64,000 bases of DNA from Adhaeribacter aerolatus. Lineage in GTDB: Bacteria > Bacteroidota > Bacteroidia > Cytophagales > Hymenobacteraceae. Both the position numbers and the translations under genes were made by a program. The stretch covers positions 1 through 64,000 of the forward strand of contig NZ_BJYS01000015.1 in the NCBI RefSeq assembly GCF_007991635.1, in the 5' to 3' direction. This document shows positions 43,417 through 52,730 of this stretch, piece by piece (positions within the stretch are counted from its first letter, which is position 1; every line of letters starts with the position of its first letter). The notes beneath the pieces are model-generated. The model was not told the origin of the DNA and did no database searches. It saw only the letters and a program-made list of their open reading frames with translations.

Positions 43417-44295
43417 TTATTGCGTCGGCCCACTATCTACTTTAGACTCTAATACGGATTGTAATTGTGGCGAAAGGGACGTTAGTAAGTCATAACCGGT
43501 ATTCTTTTCAATAACATCTATACTCGTGCGGTAAGTACCCCAATCCGCCCGCACCGTGTTGTTATTAGGTGTATCCACAGCTATTATCCTAGTAGTACTG
43601 TTAATGCGGTTCAGGTCATCATTGCCTTCGGGTAGTACCACCAGCACCTTCCAGATTTGTGTAGGCACCGTCACCCTCCCCTTATCAATCGTTTGCTTTT
43701 TACCATTAGTGCCGGTTCCACCAACTCCGTAACTTCCCATAATAACATAGACCTCATTTCCGGCCTGAACTAAATCACGGGTATAATCTTCCAGGTTAGC
43801 CCAAGTTTCCTGGTTGTTTTTAGGAGCCTGCGGAATCATGTTGGTCATCATGAATGTGGCCGAGTTATTTTCTGCTGAAGAGGTCCGGTCAGCGGATGGA
43901 ACATTATGGCCCCGGTCAAAGCCGCTGCCCGAATAAGAAGTAGCGGTTACTTTATACCAATTTGCCGGTAGGCTATTATCTGCCCTGAAATCATCCTGCC
44001 GGGGAGCCGAGCCCAGCCATTCTTTGCTTACATGCCAACTTACCCAATTAGGAATGCCCCGGTCTCGGCTGTAAGATAATACGTATTGTGGCTTTTGTAA
44101 TAAATAGTTGTTGGCGTTGGCCTCGTCTATGGTAGCGCCACTTGGATTACCAAATAGTAGGTGTTGATTGGGAGTTAAATTTATGCTCTTAACCGGTGCT
44201 ACTTCTGTTTCTTTACAACCAGCCAGGAACAGAATAATAACTAAGTAAACGGAATAAATATGGAAACGCATGAGATTAAAGCTATTATCACACAT
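43417..44295 (-). CDS. DNA/RNA non-specific endonuclease, secreted lipoprotein (NUC1/NucA-type)
   Basis: A 292-residue nuclease that degrades extracellular or periplasmic nucleic acids. The signal peptide has a lipobox (LVIILFLAGCKE, Cys near residue 27). The catalytic motif DRGHNVPSADR, with the general-base His of the DRGH signature, is near residue 125. The metal-binding NMIPQAPKNNQETWANLE follows. As an exported nuclease it may act on incoming DNA at the cell surface. It is a lone gene with flanking gaps of about 60-90 bp. Confidence 0.92.
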   Translation of the reverse strand: MCDNSFNLMRFHIYSVYLVIILFLAGCKETEVAPVKSINLTPNQHLLFGNPSGATIDEANANNYLLQKPQYVLSYSRDRGIPNWVSWHVSKEWLGSAPRQDDFRADNSLPANWYKVTATSYSGSGFDRGHNVPSADRTSSAENNSATFMMTNMIPQAPKNNQETWANLEDYTRDLVQAGNEVYVIMGSYGVGGTGTNGKKQTIDKGRVTVPTQIWKVLVVLPEGNDDLNRINSTTRIIAVDTPNNNTVRADWGTYRTSIDVIEKNTGYDLLTSLSPQLQSVLESKVDSGPTQ

Positions 44296-44353
44296 AAGGA
44301 TGTTTGATAAATTAATTTGGCCCGGTGTTAGTTTTTACTCCCCATTGGCTGGA

Positions 44354-44611
44354 TTACTTTACGACTGATTCTATCACCTCAGCTATAGCTTGAAGAAGTT
44401 GGACTTCCAGCTTAGCACCATTCTCCAAATGCGCAGGGTCGAGCATCGCCCGGTAGTTCCGATCTTCGTCCGGTTCAAACATAACTAGTTGGTCATTCAC
44501 CTCCACCTGTATTTTATAGGTATAGCTAGTCATCAGCAATTTAGCAGGAAAGCATAACTCCTGACCTTTATAAGTTACTGGTATTTCTAATGAATTATCA
44601 GAGGTACCCAA
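44354..44611 (-). CDS. Small hypothetical protein, 85 residues
   Basis: Conserved-looking soluble protein (IPVTYKGQELCFPAKLLMTS, then a TYKIQVEVNDQLVMFEPDED strand pair). I recall similar unnamed small proteins in Bacteroidota but no function. It is upstream of and on the same strand as the nuclease gene, about 60 bp away. Confidence 0.65.
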   Translation of the reverse strand: MGTSDNSLEIPVTYKGQELCFPAKLLMTSYTYKIQVEVNDQLVMFEPDEDRNYRAMLDPAHLENGAKLEVQLLQAIAEVIESVVK

Positions 44612-44712
44612 GGGTATGCAGTAGCGGTTTTTTTGTTAATGAACTTATTCTACGGATTAAAAGTAACGATGAAGCAAAAAATATCTAAAATTGCCAACCA
44701 ATATTCTCCTTG

Positions 44713-45585
44713 ATGAACTTTAAATTTGTTGAATCTAATCGTTTTAAGGTGGCTCCTAATTGCCCCTGTGGTAAAAGCAATAAAGATGGTAAATTCTCTC
44801 CTATCATCATAAATGGCAAGGCAGAACCAAACTATGGTCATTGTCATAGCTGTGGAAAGAGTTTCTTTCCTAATAAGCAGGTTAAAGAAGGGGAGTCTAC
44901 TCCGGTTTACCCTCCCTTACCTAAGAAGGAGATAAAATATGTCGATACTGGGTTAGTAAGAAGAACCCTGAAAAGTTATGGAATAAATAATTTTGCTTTG
45001 TGGTTGCAGGAGAAGTATCCCACTACCGCTGATTACATATTAAATTATTTTTCAGTTGGCACCACCAAAGCTGGGGGCACTATCTTTTGGTATCAGGACA
45101 TTAATGGCCATTACAGAAAACCCAAGAGGATTTACTATAAACTTAATGGAAGTCGGGTAAAACCTAGCGAAGATGAATTTAAAAGTAAACCAAGCCCATT
45201 GGTATTTACTAATCAGGAAGGCTACGAATATTGCTTATTCGGAGAATTTCAGTTAGCCACCTATCCGGACACAGCGAAAGTTGTAATGGTGGAAAGTGAA
45301 AAATCTGCTATCATCGGACACGTGCATTATCCAGATTTCGTCTGGATAGCTACAGGCGGAGCAATGAGCCTGAAAAAGGATAGGGCGCAGGTACTGAAAG
45401 GCCGAAAGGTCATGATTATACCAGATATGCATCTGACTGGTCGAGAAGGGGCTAATAAGATGCAAGCTATTTTGAAAGAAGTAGGTTGTCGAACCCGCAT
45501 TTTAGAAATAGATAAAACCCGGGATGATGGAGATGATATTGCTGATATTCTAATTGGAAGTCCTAGAATAAATAAGAAGATTTAA
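44713..45585 (+). CDS. Zinc-ribbon/toprim primase-like protein (DUF6371 type)
   Basis: A protein of about 290 residues with an N-terminal zinc ribbon (CPCGK near 18 and CHSCGKS near 47) like that of primases. A central domain carries the IFWYQDINGHYRKPKRIYYK segment. A C-terminal toprim-like part has VMVESEKSAIIGHVHYPD and GRKVMIIPDMHLTG (acidic metal site). This matches the DUF6371/CHC2-toprim type that occurs on mobile elements. I chose ATG 44,713 over the TTG before it. With the DUF3987 protein it would form a split replication module at the two ends of the island. Confidence 0.75.
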   Translation: MNFKFVESNRFKVAPNCPCGKSNKDGKFSPIIINGKAEPNYGHCHSCGKSFFPNKQVKEGESTPVYPPLPKKEIKYVDTGLVRRTLKSYGINNFALWLQEKYPTTADYILNYFSVGTTKAGGTIFWYQDINGHYRKPKRIYYKLNGSRVKPSEDEFKSKPSPLVFTNQEGYEYCLFGEFQLATYPDTAKVVMVESEKSAIIGHVHYPDFVWIATGGAMSLKKDRAQVLKGRKVMIIPDMHLTGREGANKMQAILKEVGCRTRILEIDKTRDDGDDIADILIGSPRINKKI

Positions 45586-45857
45586 CTTAATTAAATCGGA
45601 CCTTTCTATTTTTAGTAAATTTGAAAAGAATTATTGTGGTTGGTTAAATAATAAAAAGTAACCGTATAAATAATAAGTAAAAGAGAAAAACGAATAAAAA
45701 GTTTGCAAATAAAACAGCCACTTATCAGTTTTAATTTGTGAGCAATTAATAATTAGGCAACCAAGCTTGGATTCGAATCAAACACCTACTGATTATAAAT
45801 TAGGTTGAAAACTTACCTCTTCACAGATATAGCTCACTAGATTTAAAGTGACAATCT

Positions 45858-47054
45858 CTAGCCAAAAATCCTCATCATTTCATTATGAGTATCCTCGGCT
45901 GCAATTTCTACATATTTCAACATCGTTCTTAGGTCCTTATGCCCTGTTATCTTCCTTAATGTTACTTGGGGCATTCCTTTTTTAAGAGCAATCGTAATAA
46001 AGGTTCTCCGAGCCATATGAGTAGTCATTAATTTAAATTTACTAACCATTTCCTCCATTCGTTTCCCGCCAGGGTATTTCACTTTATTAATCATAGCCTC
46101 CAAACCAACTATTTCTCCTAATTCTTTCAGGTATTCATTTGCTTTTTGATTCGTGATAGTGGGTAAACCCGTCTCGTATTTTGCCACTATTCTCCGCACT
46201 TGAGGTGCTATAGGAATTCTTAAGTGGTCTTTGGTTTTTATCGTTCTTATTTCAAGGAAATCCCCCTTAAAATTCTCTGGCTTCAAATTTGCCAGATCAG
46301 AAAACCGCAGACCTGTAAAACAACCAATTATAAACAGGTCCCTTACCCTTCCTAATCTGCCATTCTCGCTTAAATCAAAATTAGCAAGCAGATCCCGCTC
46401 CTCTTCAGTCAGAACTGTAATTACTGTACTCTCAGATGGCTTTTTGAATTTTCTGAAAGCCATATTATTGTTATAACCTTCTTCTGTAGCCCAATTTAAA
46501 AATGCCTTTAATTGTTTAATTTGGTTGCCTACTGTGTTTGGCTGTAATTGCTTGTTAAACAAATATGCTTTGTAGGATTCATAAAACCGATTATTTAAGT
46601 CACCAAACTTCAACTTAACCTTCTGTAAAGAAGCAAATTTACCAAGGTGGCTTAAAGCAGTTTTATAGTTTTTAATAACACTAGTGGTGTAAGTAGGGTC
46701 AGTTTCTCTTACATGTATAAATTGTTGGAACACCTCCACAAAGTCTGGCTCCTTCTTTTCCTCCTTAGGGGCAATAGCTATTCTTAAACTTTCCGCACTA
46801 GGCTCAATGCCTGCTTTTGTAAATTCATCATAAGCCTTGATTATCCTCTTTTTCAATTCATTCAGATAATCATTCAATTCCTCGTGGTCCTTAAATGTTC
46901 TTTTAACTTCCTGTTTGTCCAAATTCCAATATTTTGGAGGGATTGATTTACCAGTAGCAATTTTATGTGTTTTGCCTTTAGTCCGGAATATAGCAATGAT
47001 TGGAGTTTCGAATTCTGTCTTAAGGTTTCTGAGATTAAAATTTACGCTTGCCAT
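45858..47054 (-). CDS. Tyrosine recombinase (integrase) of the island
   Basis: Phage-integrase-family recombinase of 398 residues. The N-terminal arm-binding domain (about 1-60) is followed by a SAM-like core-binding domain (about 110-200). The catalytic residues are Arg in TGLRFSDLANLK (near 248), His-x-x-Arg in THMARRTFITIAL (near 346), His in GHKDLRTMLKYVEI (near 371) and the nucleophile Tyr in the same motif (near 380). It reads towards the island interior from about 190 bp inside attR, the typical place of an integrase using a tRNA target. Confidence 0.95.
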   Translation of the reverse strand: MASVNFNLRNLKTEFETPIIAIFRTKGKTHKIATGKSIPPKYWNLDKQEVKRTFKDHEELNDYLNELKKRIIKAYDEFTKAGIEPSAESLRIAIAPKEEKKEPDFVEVFQQFIHVRETDPTYTTSVIKNYKTALSHLGKFASLQKVKLKFGDLNNRFYESYKAYLFNKQLQPNTVGNQIKQLKAFLNWATEEGYNNNMAFRKFKKPSESTVITVLTEEERDLLANFDLSENGRLGRVRDLFIIGCFTGLRFSDLANLKPENFKGDFLEIRTIKTKDHLRIPIAPQVRRIVAKYETGLPTITNQKANEYLKELGEIVGLEAMINKVKYPGGKRMEEMVSKFKLMTTHMARRTFITIALKKGMPQVTLRKITGHKDLRTMLKYVEIAAEDTHNEMMRIFG

Positions 47055-47247
47055 AACGCTATAGGTATTAATTAGGCAAATATAAAAATAATAAATTAAT
47101 GGAGGTTGATTTGGGGGTCGGTTTTATAATAATTATGTTTGTCCAACTTACTTTGCCACAAAACCAAACATTGTTAAAAAAGCCTTAGAAGTGCTTTTTC
47201 AATAAAGTAAAGGCAACTTTGATAAAAATGGATATCATAAGTTACAC

Positions 47248-47262
47248 TCCCTTCGGGAGCAC
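47248..47262 (+). other. attR, duplicated 3' end of tRNA-Arg
   Basis: TCCCTTCGGGAGCAC is identical to attL. It is directly followed by CA and the terminator; the original gene therefore continued ...GGGAGCACCA, with an encoded CCA. Confidence 0.85.
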
Positions 47263-47263
47263 C

Positions 47264-47298
47264 AAAAAGGCCTTTAGCAATTAGCTAAAGGCCTTTTT
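47264..47298 (+). terminator. Ancestral terminator of tRNA-Arg
   Basis: A 15-bp perfect stem (AAAAAGGCCTTTAGC with its complement) and a T run, immediately after the attR copy. It would have terminated tRNA-Arg before the island inserted. Confidence 0.85.
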
Positions 47299-48008
47299 AT
47301 TTAATATTAGTCCGTCTTCCTATTCTATACGTCTCAGAACTTTAATACCGGTTAGTTCCGTTATTCCCTTTAGTCTCTTGTCAGCCTCTGAGAGAAGCAT
47401 CGCTCCAAAAAAAATAATTGCAGCAGATATTCATAGCTATGCCCCAGGCCTTTGCGTGCCACAGCCAGCCTTAATTGCATAACAGATTCAAGAGACTGTA
47501 TTACCTTATTTTATGATATTAATTAGACAGAGCCATTTCTGCTAGAGCAAATAAGAACGGCCGTCCTAATATCTATCGAGGTAATTCATGCCTTTCTCCG
47601 TGAAGAAATCAAAAAACGCTAGTGTACATTTTTTAAATTACCATATTTACACCAAATTCAAAGATTTGTTTAAAATTTTTAAATATGTAATCGCTCTTTT
47701 TAAATACTTATCAATAATCAGAATTTAAATACTAGGTTTACTTTTATCAACCTCCCTTTTCCGCGTCAGGGAAATACCTGAAAAACTGTTTACCCCCCCT
47801 TAAATCAGAGTTTACCCCCCTTGGTTTTAGTACTGTTGTTGCAATTTTGATCTTACAATACTTTAAAAAGAGAGTAACCTCTCTGCTTATTATGTTACAG
47901 CAACACAATTCCATTAAACCTCACTATTTATGATTATGCAACCAGATATAAACTAATAAACACCAACGTACCCGATAATAACCAGAATTTAAACAATAAT
48001 CCCAAATT
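47299..48008. other. Intergenic region upstream of the utilisation locus
   Basis: About 710 bp without a supportable ORF. The last 220 bp contain the candidate regulator repeat (47,788) and should contain the susC-like promoter. Confidence 0.5.
47788..47822 (+). promoter_or_regulatory. Direct repeat, candidate binding site of the hybrid two-component regulator
   Basis: GTTTACCCCCCCTT (47,788) and GTTTACCCCCCTT (47,810) are spaced 22 bp start to start, i.e. two helical turns on the same face. They lie about 190 bp before the SusC start. AraC-type domains, which this regulator has, commonly bind such direct repeats. Confidence 0.6.
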
Positions 48009-50966
48009 ATGCATTATTACTTACTCAAGGAGTTAAAACACTTTCTTGTTCTTCCGCTTTTATTCTTAACAATTACCGGCGCTTGGGCGCAGGGCATTAC
48101 TGTACAAGGCAAGGTTACCGACGAAAATAACAGTGGTATGCCAGGCGTAACTGTGCTTTTAAAAGGTACCTCTACCGGGGCTGCAGCAGGAGCCGATGGC
48201 AGCTATTCAATTGATGTGCCAAGTGCCAACGGAACTTTAGTTTTCTCCTTCATGGGCTATCAGACCCAGGAAGTTCCAATCAATAACCGCACTACTATTA
48301 ACGTGCAGATGGGCGTGGATGCAAAGGCCCTGGAGGAAGTAGTGGTAGTTGGCTACGGTACCCAGAAACGCTCGGATATAACGGGTTCAGTAGCCTCTGT
48401 GCCAAAAGAAAGGCTATCTAATCTGCCGGTTACCGACTTAACGCAGGCCATACAGGGAACCACGGCCGGATTGAATATTTCGCAGGGCTCATCGGTGCCC
48501 GGTAGCTCCGGTGGGATGAGCATACGCGGTGTAAACTCGATAAGTGCCAACACCTCACCTTTTATCGTGTTAGATGGTGCTCCTTTCTTTGGTCAGATAA
48601 ATGACGTTAACCCAAATGACATTGAATCTATTGAAATATTGAAAGATGCCTCGGCGGTGGCCATCTACGGAACCAGGGGCTCGAACGGCGTAATCCTGAT
48701 TACAACTAAAAGAGGTAAGACCGGGCAGCCCCGAATTAGCTACAATGGTTATTACGGGGTAGAAAGTCTGGCCAATAAGCTAGAGCCTATGTCGCCGGAA
48801 GCCTATGTGCAGAAATACAAAGACTATATGATTGCCCAGGGACTTCGCCAAACGCAGGTACTGCCCAATACCTACGAAGTAGAAAACTACAATGCCGGCC
48901 TTACAACCGACTGGCTGAAAGAAGCAACCCAAACCGGCAGAATTACCGAGCACAACGTGAGCATCTCGGGTGGTACGGAAAAGGTTCAATATTACGTTAC
49001 GGGTGGTTTCCTGAACCAGGATGGCGTAGTGAAAGGCTACGAGTTCCAGCGGGCCAGCATCCGTTCCAACTTAGATGCGACCTTAACCGACTTCCTGAAA
49101 GTGGGTACTTCTTTATACTTTGCTGACCATAATTCGGATGGTGGAAGAGTAAATTTACTATACGCCACCGCTATGAGCCCTTACGGACGGGTATATAACC
49201 AGACAGGCAACTACGAGATTTTTCCGATGAATCCGGAACTATTATTTGAAAACCCATTATTAGGCCTAACCAGAGACAGACTTGACCGGCGGAAATATTT
49301 AACCGGCACCGCCTATACCGAGCTAACACCAGCCTTTGCCAAAGGCCTGAAATACCGTTTAAATGCTTCTTATACCTATGAAATTGGCCGTCAGGCCGGC
49401 TACGCCGGACGCCAGGCCAACAATTTAGTAGGTGCGGCTTATGCAAATAACAACGAAAGCAACAACTGGGTACTGGAGAATATTCTGACTTATAATAAAG
49501 AATTTGGCAAACACACGCTAACCTTTACGGGCCTTTATAGTGCTCAGGGCACCGAGTACTTCCGTTCCGGCGCCGAGGCCAATACCTTTATCAACGACCA
49601 GTTATCGTTTTATAACCTGGGCGCTGCTGAAAACAGAACTTCTTCTTCTTACGGCGACAGAACCGCACTGCTTTCCCAAATGGGAAGAGTTAACTACTCT
49701 TATGATAGCCGATATTTATTAACCTTAACGGCCCGGCGAGATGGCTTTTCGGCTTTTGGCGCCAATACCGATAAGTACGGCATTTTCCCGTCTATGGCTT
49801 TGGGCTGGAATATTGCCAGCGAAAGTTTTATGCAGCAAGCCACCTTTGTGAACCAGCTTAAACTAAGATTCTCCTACGGTCAGTCGGGTAACCAGGCTAT
49901 TGGCGTTAACCAGACCGCTACGCTATACAATCCGGTTCGTTTTCCGTTTGGCGGCACCAGTACCATTGGGGTGCTGGCCGGCAGACTCGGCAATGCTGAT
50001 TTGAACTGGGAAACCACTACGTCGGCCAACCTCGGTTTGGATTATGGTTTCCTGAATAACCGCATCAGAGGTGCGGTGGAAGTTTATAATTCCAGAACGC
50101 ACGATTTACTCCTCAGCCGGAACATTCCAAACATTACGGGCTACTCAAGTGTATTTTACAATCTGGGCGAAGTAAAGAACAGAGGCGTTGAGTTTACCAT
50201 CAGCAGCGCTAACGTAGAGGCCGGTAAATTCCGGTGGGAAACCGACTTAAACTTCTCAAGAAACAAAAACGAAATTGTAGACCTATACGGCGATAAACAG
50301 GACGATGTGAATAACCGGTGGTTTATCGGTAAATCGCTGGGAGCGGTATATTCTTATAACTGGTTGGGCGTATGGCAGGAAGGTGACGACATTCCGGCTA
50401 CGATGAATGCCAAACCCGGTGACCTGAAGTTTGAAGATATTAATAATGATGGCCGGATTACCGGCGATGACCGGATGTACTTGGGTTCTACGCTGCCCAA
50501 GTGGTACGGCGGCCTTACCAACACGTTCCACTACAGCAACTTCCACCTGAGCATTTTCCTGCAAACTTCACAAGGCTCCCTGAAAGGCAATCCGGATATA
50601 TACTACGGCGATGAGGCCGGCAGAAGAAATATTCCGGCCGCGGTTGGCTACTGGACCCCCGAGAACAGAAGCAATGAATATCCATCGCTGAGCTACCGCA
50701 ACCCGCATGGCTATAACTTTGCCCGTGATAACAGCTATGTCAGAATTAAAGATGTTCGCTTAAGTTATACCGTACCACAAGCTTTTCTGGAAAGATACGG
50801 CATCAATGGCCTTACCATCTACACCGCCGGCCGGAACCTGTATACTTTCACCGACTGGGTAGGATGGGATCCGGAAAGCAACCAATCTTCCCGGGGTTCC
50901 GGCGACTGGACAAACAATTACCCGCTGGTCAAATCAGTTTCGTTTGGCGTGAACCTGACCCTTTAA
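48009..50966 (+). CDS. SusC/RagA-family TonB-dependent outer membrane transporter
   Basis: Outer-membrane importer of oligosaccharides that works with the SusD-like lipoprotein next door. The 985 residues have a signal peptide (ending WAQG near residue 28). A carboxypeptidase-regulatory-like domain follows (about 30-115, GKVTDENNSGMPGVTVLLKG). Then come the TonB box region EEVVVVGYGTQKR, the plug (about 120-230) and the beta-barrel ending KSVSFGVNLTL. All family parts are present and in order. It is the first gene of the locus and most likely strongly regulated. Confidence 0.96.
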   Translation: MHYYLLKELKHFLVLPLLFLTITGAWAQGITVQGKVTDENNSGMPGVTVLLKGTSTGAAAGADGSYSIDVPSANGTLVFSFMGYQTQEVPINNRTTINVQMGVDAKALEEVVVVGYGTQKRSDITGSVASVPKERLSNLPVTDLTQAIQGTTAGLNISQGSSVPGSSGGMSIRGVNSISANTSPFIVLDGAPFFGQINDVNPNDIESIEILKDASAVAIYGTRGSNGVILITTKRGKTGQPRISYNGYYGVESLANKLEPMSPEAYVQKYKDYMIAQGLRQTQVLPNTYEVENYNAGLTTDWLKEATQTGRITEHNVSISGGTEKVQYYVTGGFLNQDGVVKGYEFQRASIRSNLDATLTDFLKVGTSLYFADHNSDGGRVNLLYATAMSPYGRVYNQTGNYEIFPMNPELLFENPLLGLTRDRLDRRKYLTGTAYTELTPAFAKGLKYRLNASYTYEIGRQAGYAGRQANNLVGAAYANNNESNNWVLENILTYNKEFGKHTLTFTGLYSAQGTEYFRSGAEANTFINDQLSFYNLGAAENRTSSSYGDRTALLSQMGRVNYSYDSRYLLTLTARRDGFSAFGANTDKYGIFPSMALGWNIASESFMQQATFVNQLKLRFSYGQSGNQAIGVNQTATLYNPVRFPFGGTSTIGVLAGRLGNADLNWETTTSANLGLDYGFLNNRIRGAVEVYNSRTHDLLLSRNIPNITGYSSVFYNLGEVKNRGVEFTISSANVEAGKFRWETDLNFSRNKNEIVDLYGDKQDDVNNRWFIGKSLGAVYSYNWLGVWQEGDDIPATMNAKPGDLKFEDINNDGRITGDDRMYLGSTLPKWYGGLTNTFHYSNFHLSIFLQTSQGSLKGNPDIYYGDEAGRRNIPAAVGYWTPENRSNEYPSLSYRNPHGYNFARDNSYVRIKDVRLSYTVPQAFLERYGINGLTIYTAGRNLYTFTDWVGWDPESNQSSRGSGDWTNNYPLVKSVSFGVNLTL

Positions 50967-50990
50967 TAATTATTTAATTTTTAGAAATAA

Positions 50991-52616
50991 ATGAAGAAAT
51001 ACATAAAAATATTAGTTGGTGCCTGTATAGGCCTGCAGGCTTTAACGGCCTGTAAGGAATCTTTTCTGGATGAAGAAGTATTAAGTTCCTACTCGCCGGC
51101 AACGTTACAGGATTTACCAGGTTTGGAAGCCTCTTTGGTTGGGCTTTATAACCACAACAGTACGTTTTACAGTGTGAGCTGGGCGCAGGGTTGGCCGGCA
51201 GTCTGGCAGGTAGGCACCGATATTGTTTGGCCGGTGCAGCCCCAAGGTATGGAAAATCCTTACTACGACTACAATACCTTAACACCCCTGGATGGAGCCG
51301 CCGACCATACCTGGAACTGGTCTTATACCATGATTAATAATGCTAACGTAATTATTAAAAACGTAGAAAGCCCTGAGATTACCGGAATAACCGAGGCCCA
51401 AAGAAACCAGATAAGTGCGGAAGCCCGTTATTTCAGAGGCCTGGCTTACAATTTACTGGCAACTGCTTTTGGTGGGGTGCCGTTGGTTACCGAACCGCTA
51501 ACCGCTCCTAAAACCGATTTCGTACGGGCACCGTTAGCAGATGTAAATACATTGGTTATTGATGATTTAAAATTTGCCGCCGAGCACCTGCCGGATATTA
51601 CGGCACTGCCAGCAGCCAAACAAGCCCGGGCCAATAAATACATGGCGCAGCAACTTTTAGCAGAAGTATATCTGCGGGTTAATCAGCCCGCTTTGGCCGA
51701 AGCGCAAACCAATAGTATTATCAGCAGCGGAAAATTCAGTTTAATTAAAAATCGTTACGGGGTAAAATCTAATCAACCCGGCGACCCTTTTTCTGATATG
51801 TTTATTTACGGTAACCAACGCCGCAGCCAGGGTAATACCGAAGCAATTTGGGTGATGGAGGCCGAAAACCCGAGAAATGTACCCGGTGGTATGACCGATA
51901 ACCCGCAACAGCGACGTGTTTGGGTTGCTTCTTATCATAACAGAGCCGGTATGCTGCCGGCCGATTCGCTGGGCGGCCGGGGAGTTGCCAGAATCAGGCT
52001 GAACGACTGGGTGCTCTATGGCTTGTACGACGAAGGCGATATGCGTAATTCCAAATATAATATCCGCCGCGAATTCTGGTACAACGACCCTGGTTCTAAA
52101 TACAGTTCTATTTACAAAACAAAAGTACCTTACCAAGGTCCGGATACCTTATTCATTATTAATCCTTATACTACCAAGTGGGGGCATTTCGATCCGCAGG
52201 ATGTATTTGGTTATGGCATGTGGAAAGACTTTATTTTAATGCGCTTAGGCGAAACCTACTTGCTGCAAGCCGAAGCCCAATTTAAACAAGGAAAACTGGC
52301 TGAAGCCGCGGAATCTATTAATGCATTAAGAAGGAGAGCCAACGCGCCGCTGGTAACTGCAGGTGATATGAGCCTGAATTTTATACTGGATGAAAGAGCA
52401 AGAGAGTTAATTGGCGAGGAAAACCGCCGTCTGACGCTGATGCGTACCGGAACCTTGGTAGATAGAGCAACTCGGCTGAATGGAAAGCCGGCAGGATTAC
52501 CGGCCAACCGGAGAATTACCGGATTAGCCGAAAAGCACTTGCTGCTGCCTATTCCGCAAAACGAGATAGATTTAAATAAAGATGCTGTACTAGAGCAAAA
52601 CCCTGGTTATAAATAA
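50991..52616 (+). CDS. SusD/RagB-family glycan-binding lipoprotein
   Basis: Surface lipoprotein that caps the SusC-like transporter and binds glycans. The lipobox is at LQALTACKES (Cys near residue 20). The family TPR-like helices are visible in AEARYFRGLAYNLLATAFGG and LRLGETYLLQAEAQFKQGKL. The C-terminal signature ELIGEENRRLTLMRTG and PIPQNEIDLN is clear. It lies 24 bp after the susC-like gene, so the pair is an operon. Confidence 0.96.
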   Translation: MKKYIKILVGACIGLQALTACKESFLDEEVLSSYSPATLQDLPGLEASLVGLYNHNSTFYSVSWAQGWPAVWQVGTDIVWPVQPQGMENPYYDYNTLTPLDGAADHTWNWSYTMINNANVIIKNVESPEITGITEAQRNQISAEARYFRGLAYNLLATAFGGVPLVTEPLTAPKTDFVRAPLADVNTLVIDDLKFAAEHLPDITALPAAKQARANKYMAQQLLAEVYLRVNQPALAEAQTNSIISSGKFSLIKNRYGVKSNQPGDPFSDMFIYGNQRRSQGNTEAIWVMEAENPRNVPGGMTDNPQQRRVWVASYHNRAGMLPADSLGGRGVARIRLNDWVLYGLYDEGDMRNSKYNIRREFWYNDPGSKYSSIYKTKVPYQGPDTLFIINPYTTKWGHFDPQDVFGYGMWKDFILMRLGETYLLQAEAQFKQGKLAEAAESINALRRRANAPLVTAGDMSLNFILDERARELIGEENRRLTLMRTGTLVDRATRLNGKPAGLPANRRITGLAEKHLLLPIPQNEIDLNKDAVLEQNPGYK

Positions 52617-52648
52617 CCATTATTCCAAGGTTAGTTGCTTTCTTACAA

Positions 52649-52690
52649 AACAAGGTCTTTAAAAAACTTTAAAGGCCTTGTTTTTTTCTT
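52649..52690 (+). terminator. Terminator after the susD-like gene
   Basis: A 14-bp stem (AACAAGGTCTTTAA with its complement, one G-T pair) and a run of seven T. It separates the SusCD pair from the enzyme genes. Confidence 0.85.
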
Positions 52691-52730
52691 TAGCAGCCGC
52701 CATGCCATTTTTACCCTAAATTTAATATTT

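Larger units (their letters stand above)
11981..47262. mobile_element. Integrated genomic island at tRNA-Arg, about 35 kb
   Basis: The island is bounded by two identical 15-bp copies of the tRNA-Arg 3' end (11,981-11,995 and 47,248-47,262). A tyrosine recombinase lies about 190 bp inside the right copy. Replication and excision genes are at the left end and a toprim primase-like gene is near the right end. The cargo comprises restriction-modification, toxin-antitoxin, TIR-like, translesion polymerase, nuclease and unknown genes. No relaxase, VirD4-type ATPase, Tra or phage structural gene is visible. It is best described as an integrative element carrying defence and DNA-repair cargo, moved by its own integrase or mobilised by a helper. 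Confidence 0.85.

Noticed and set aside
11981-47262. Prophage or integrative conjugative element
   Set aside because: No capsid, terminase, tail, relaxase, coupling ATPase or T4SS gene could be recognised.
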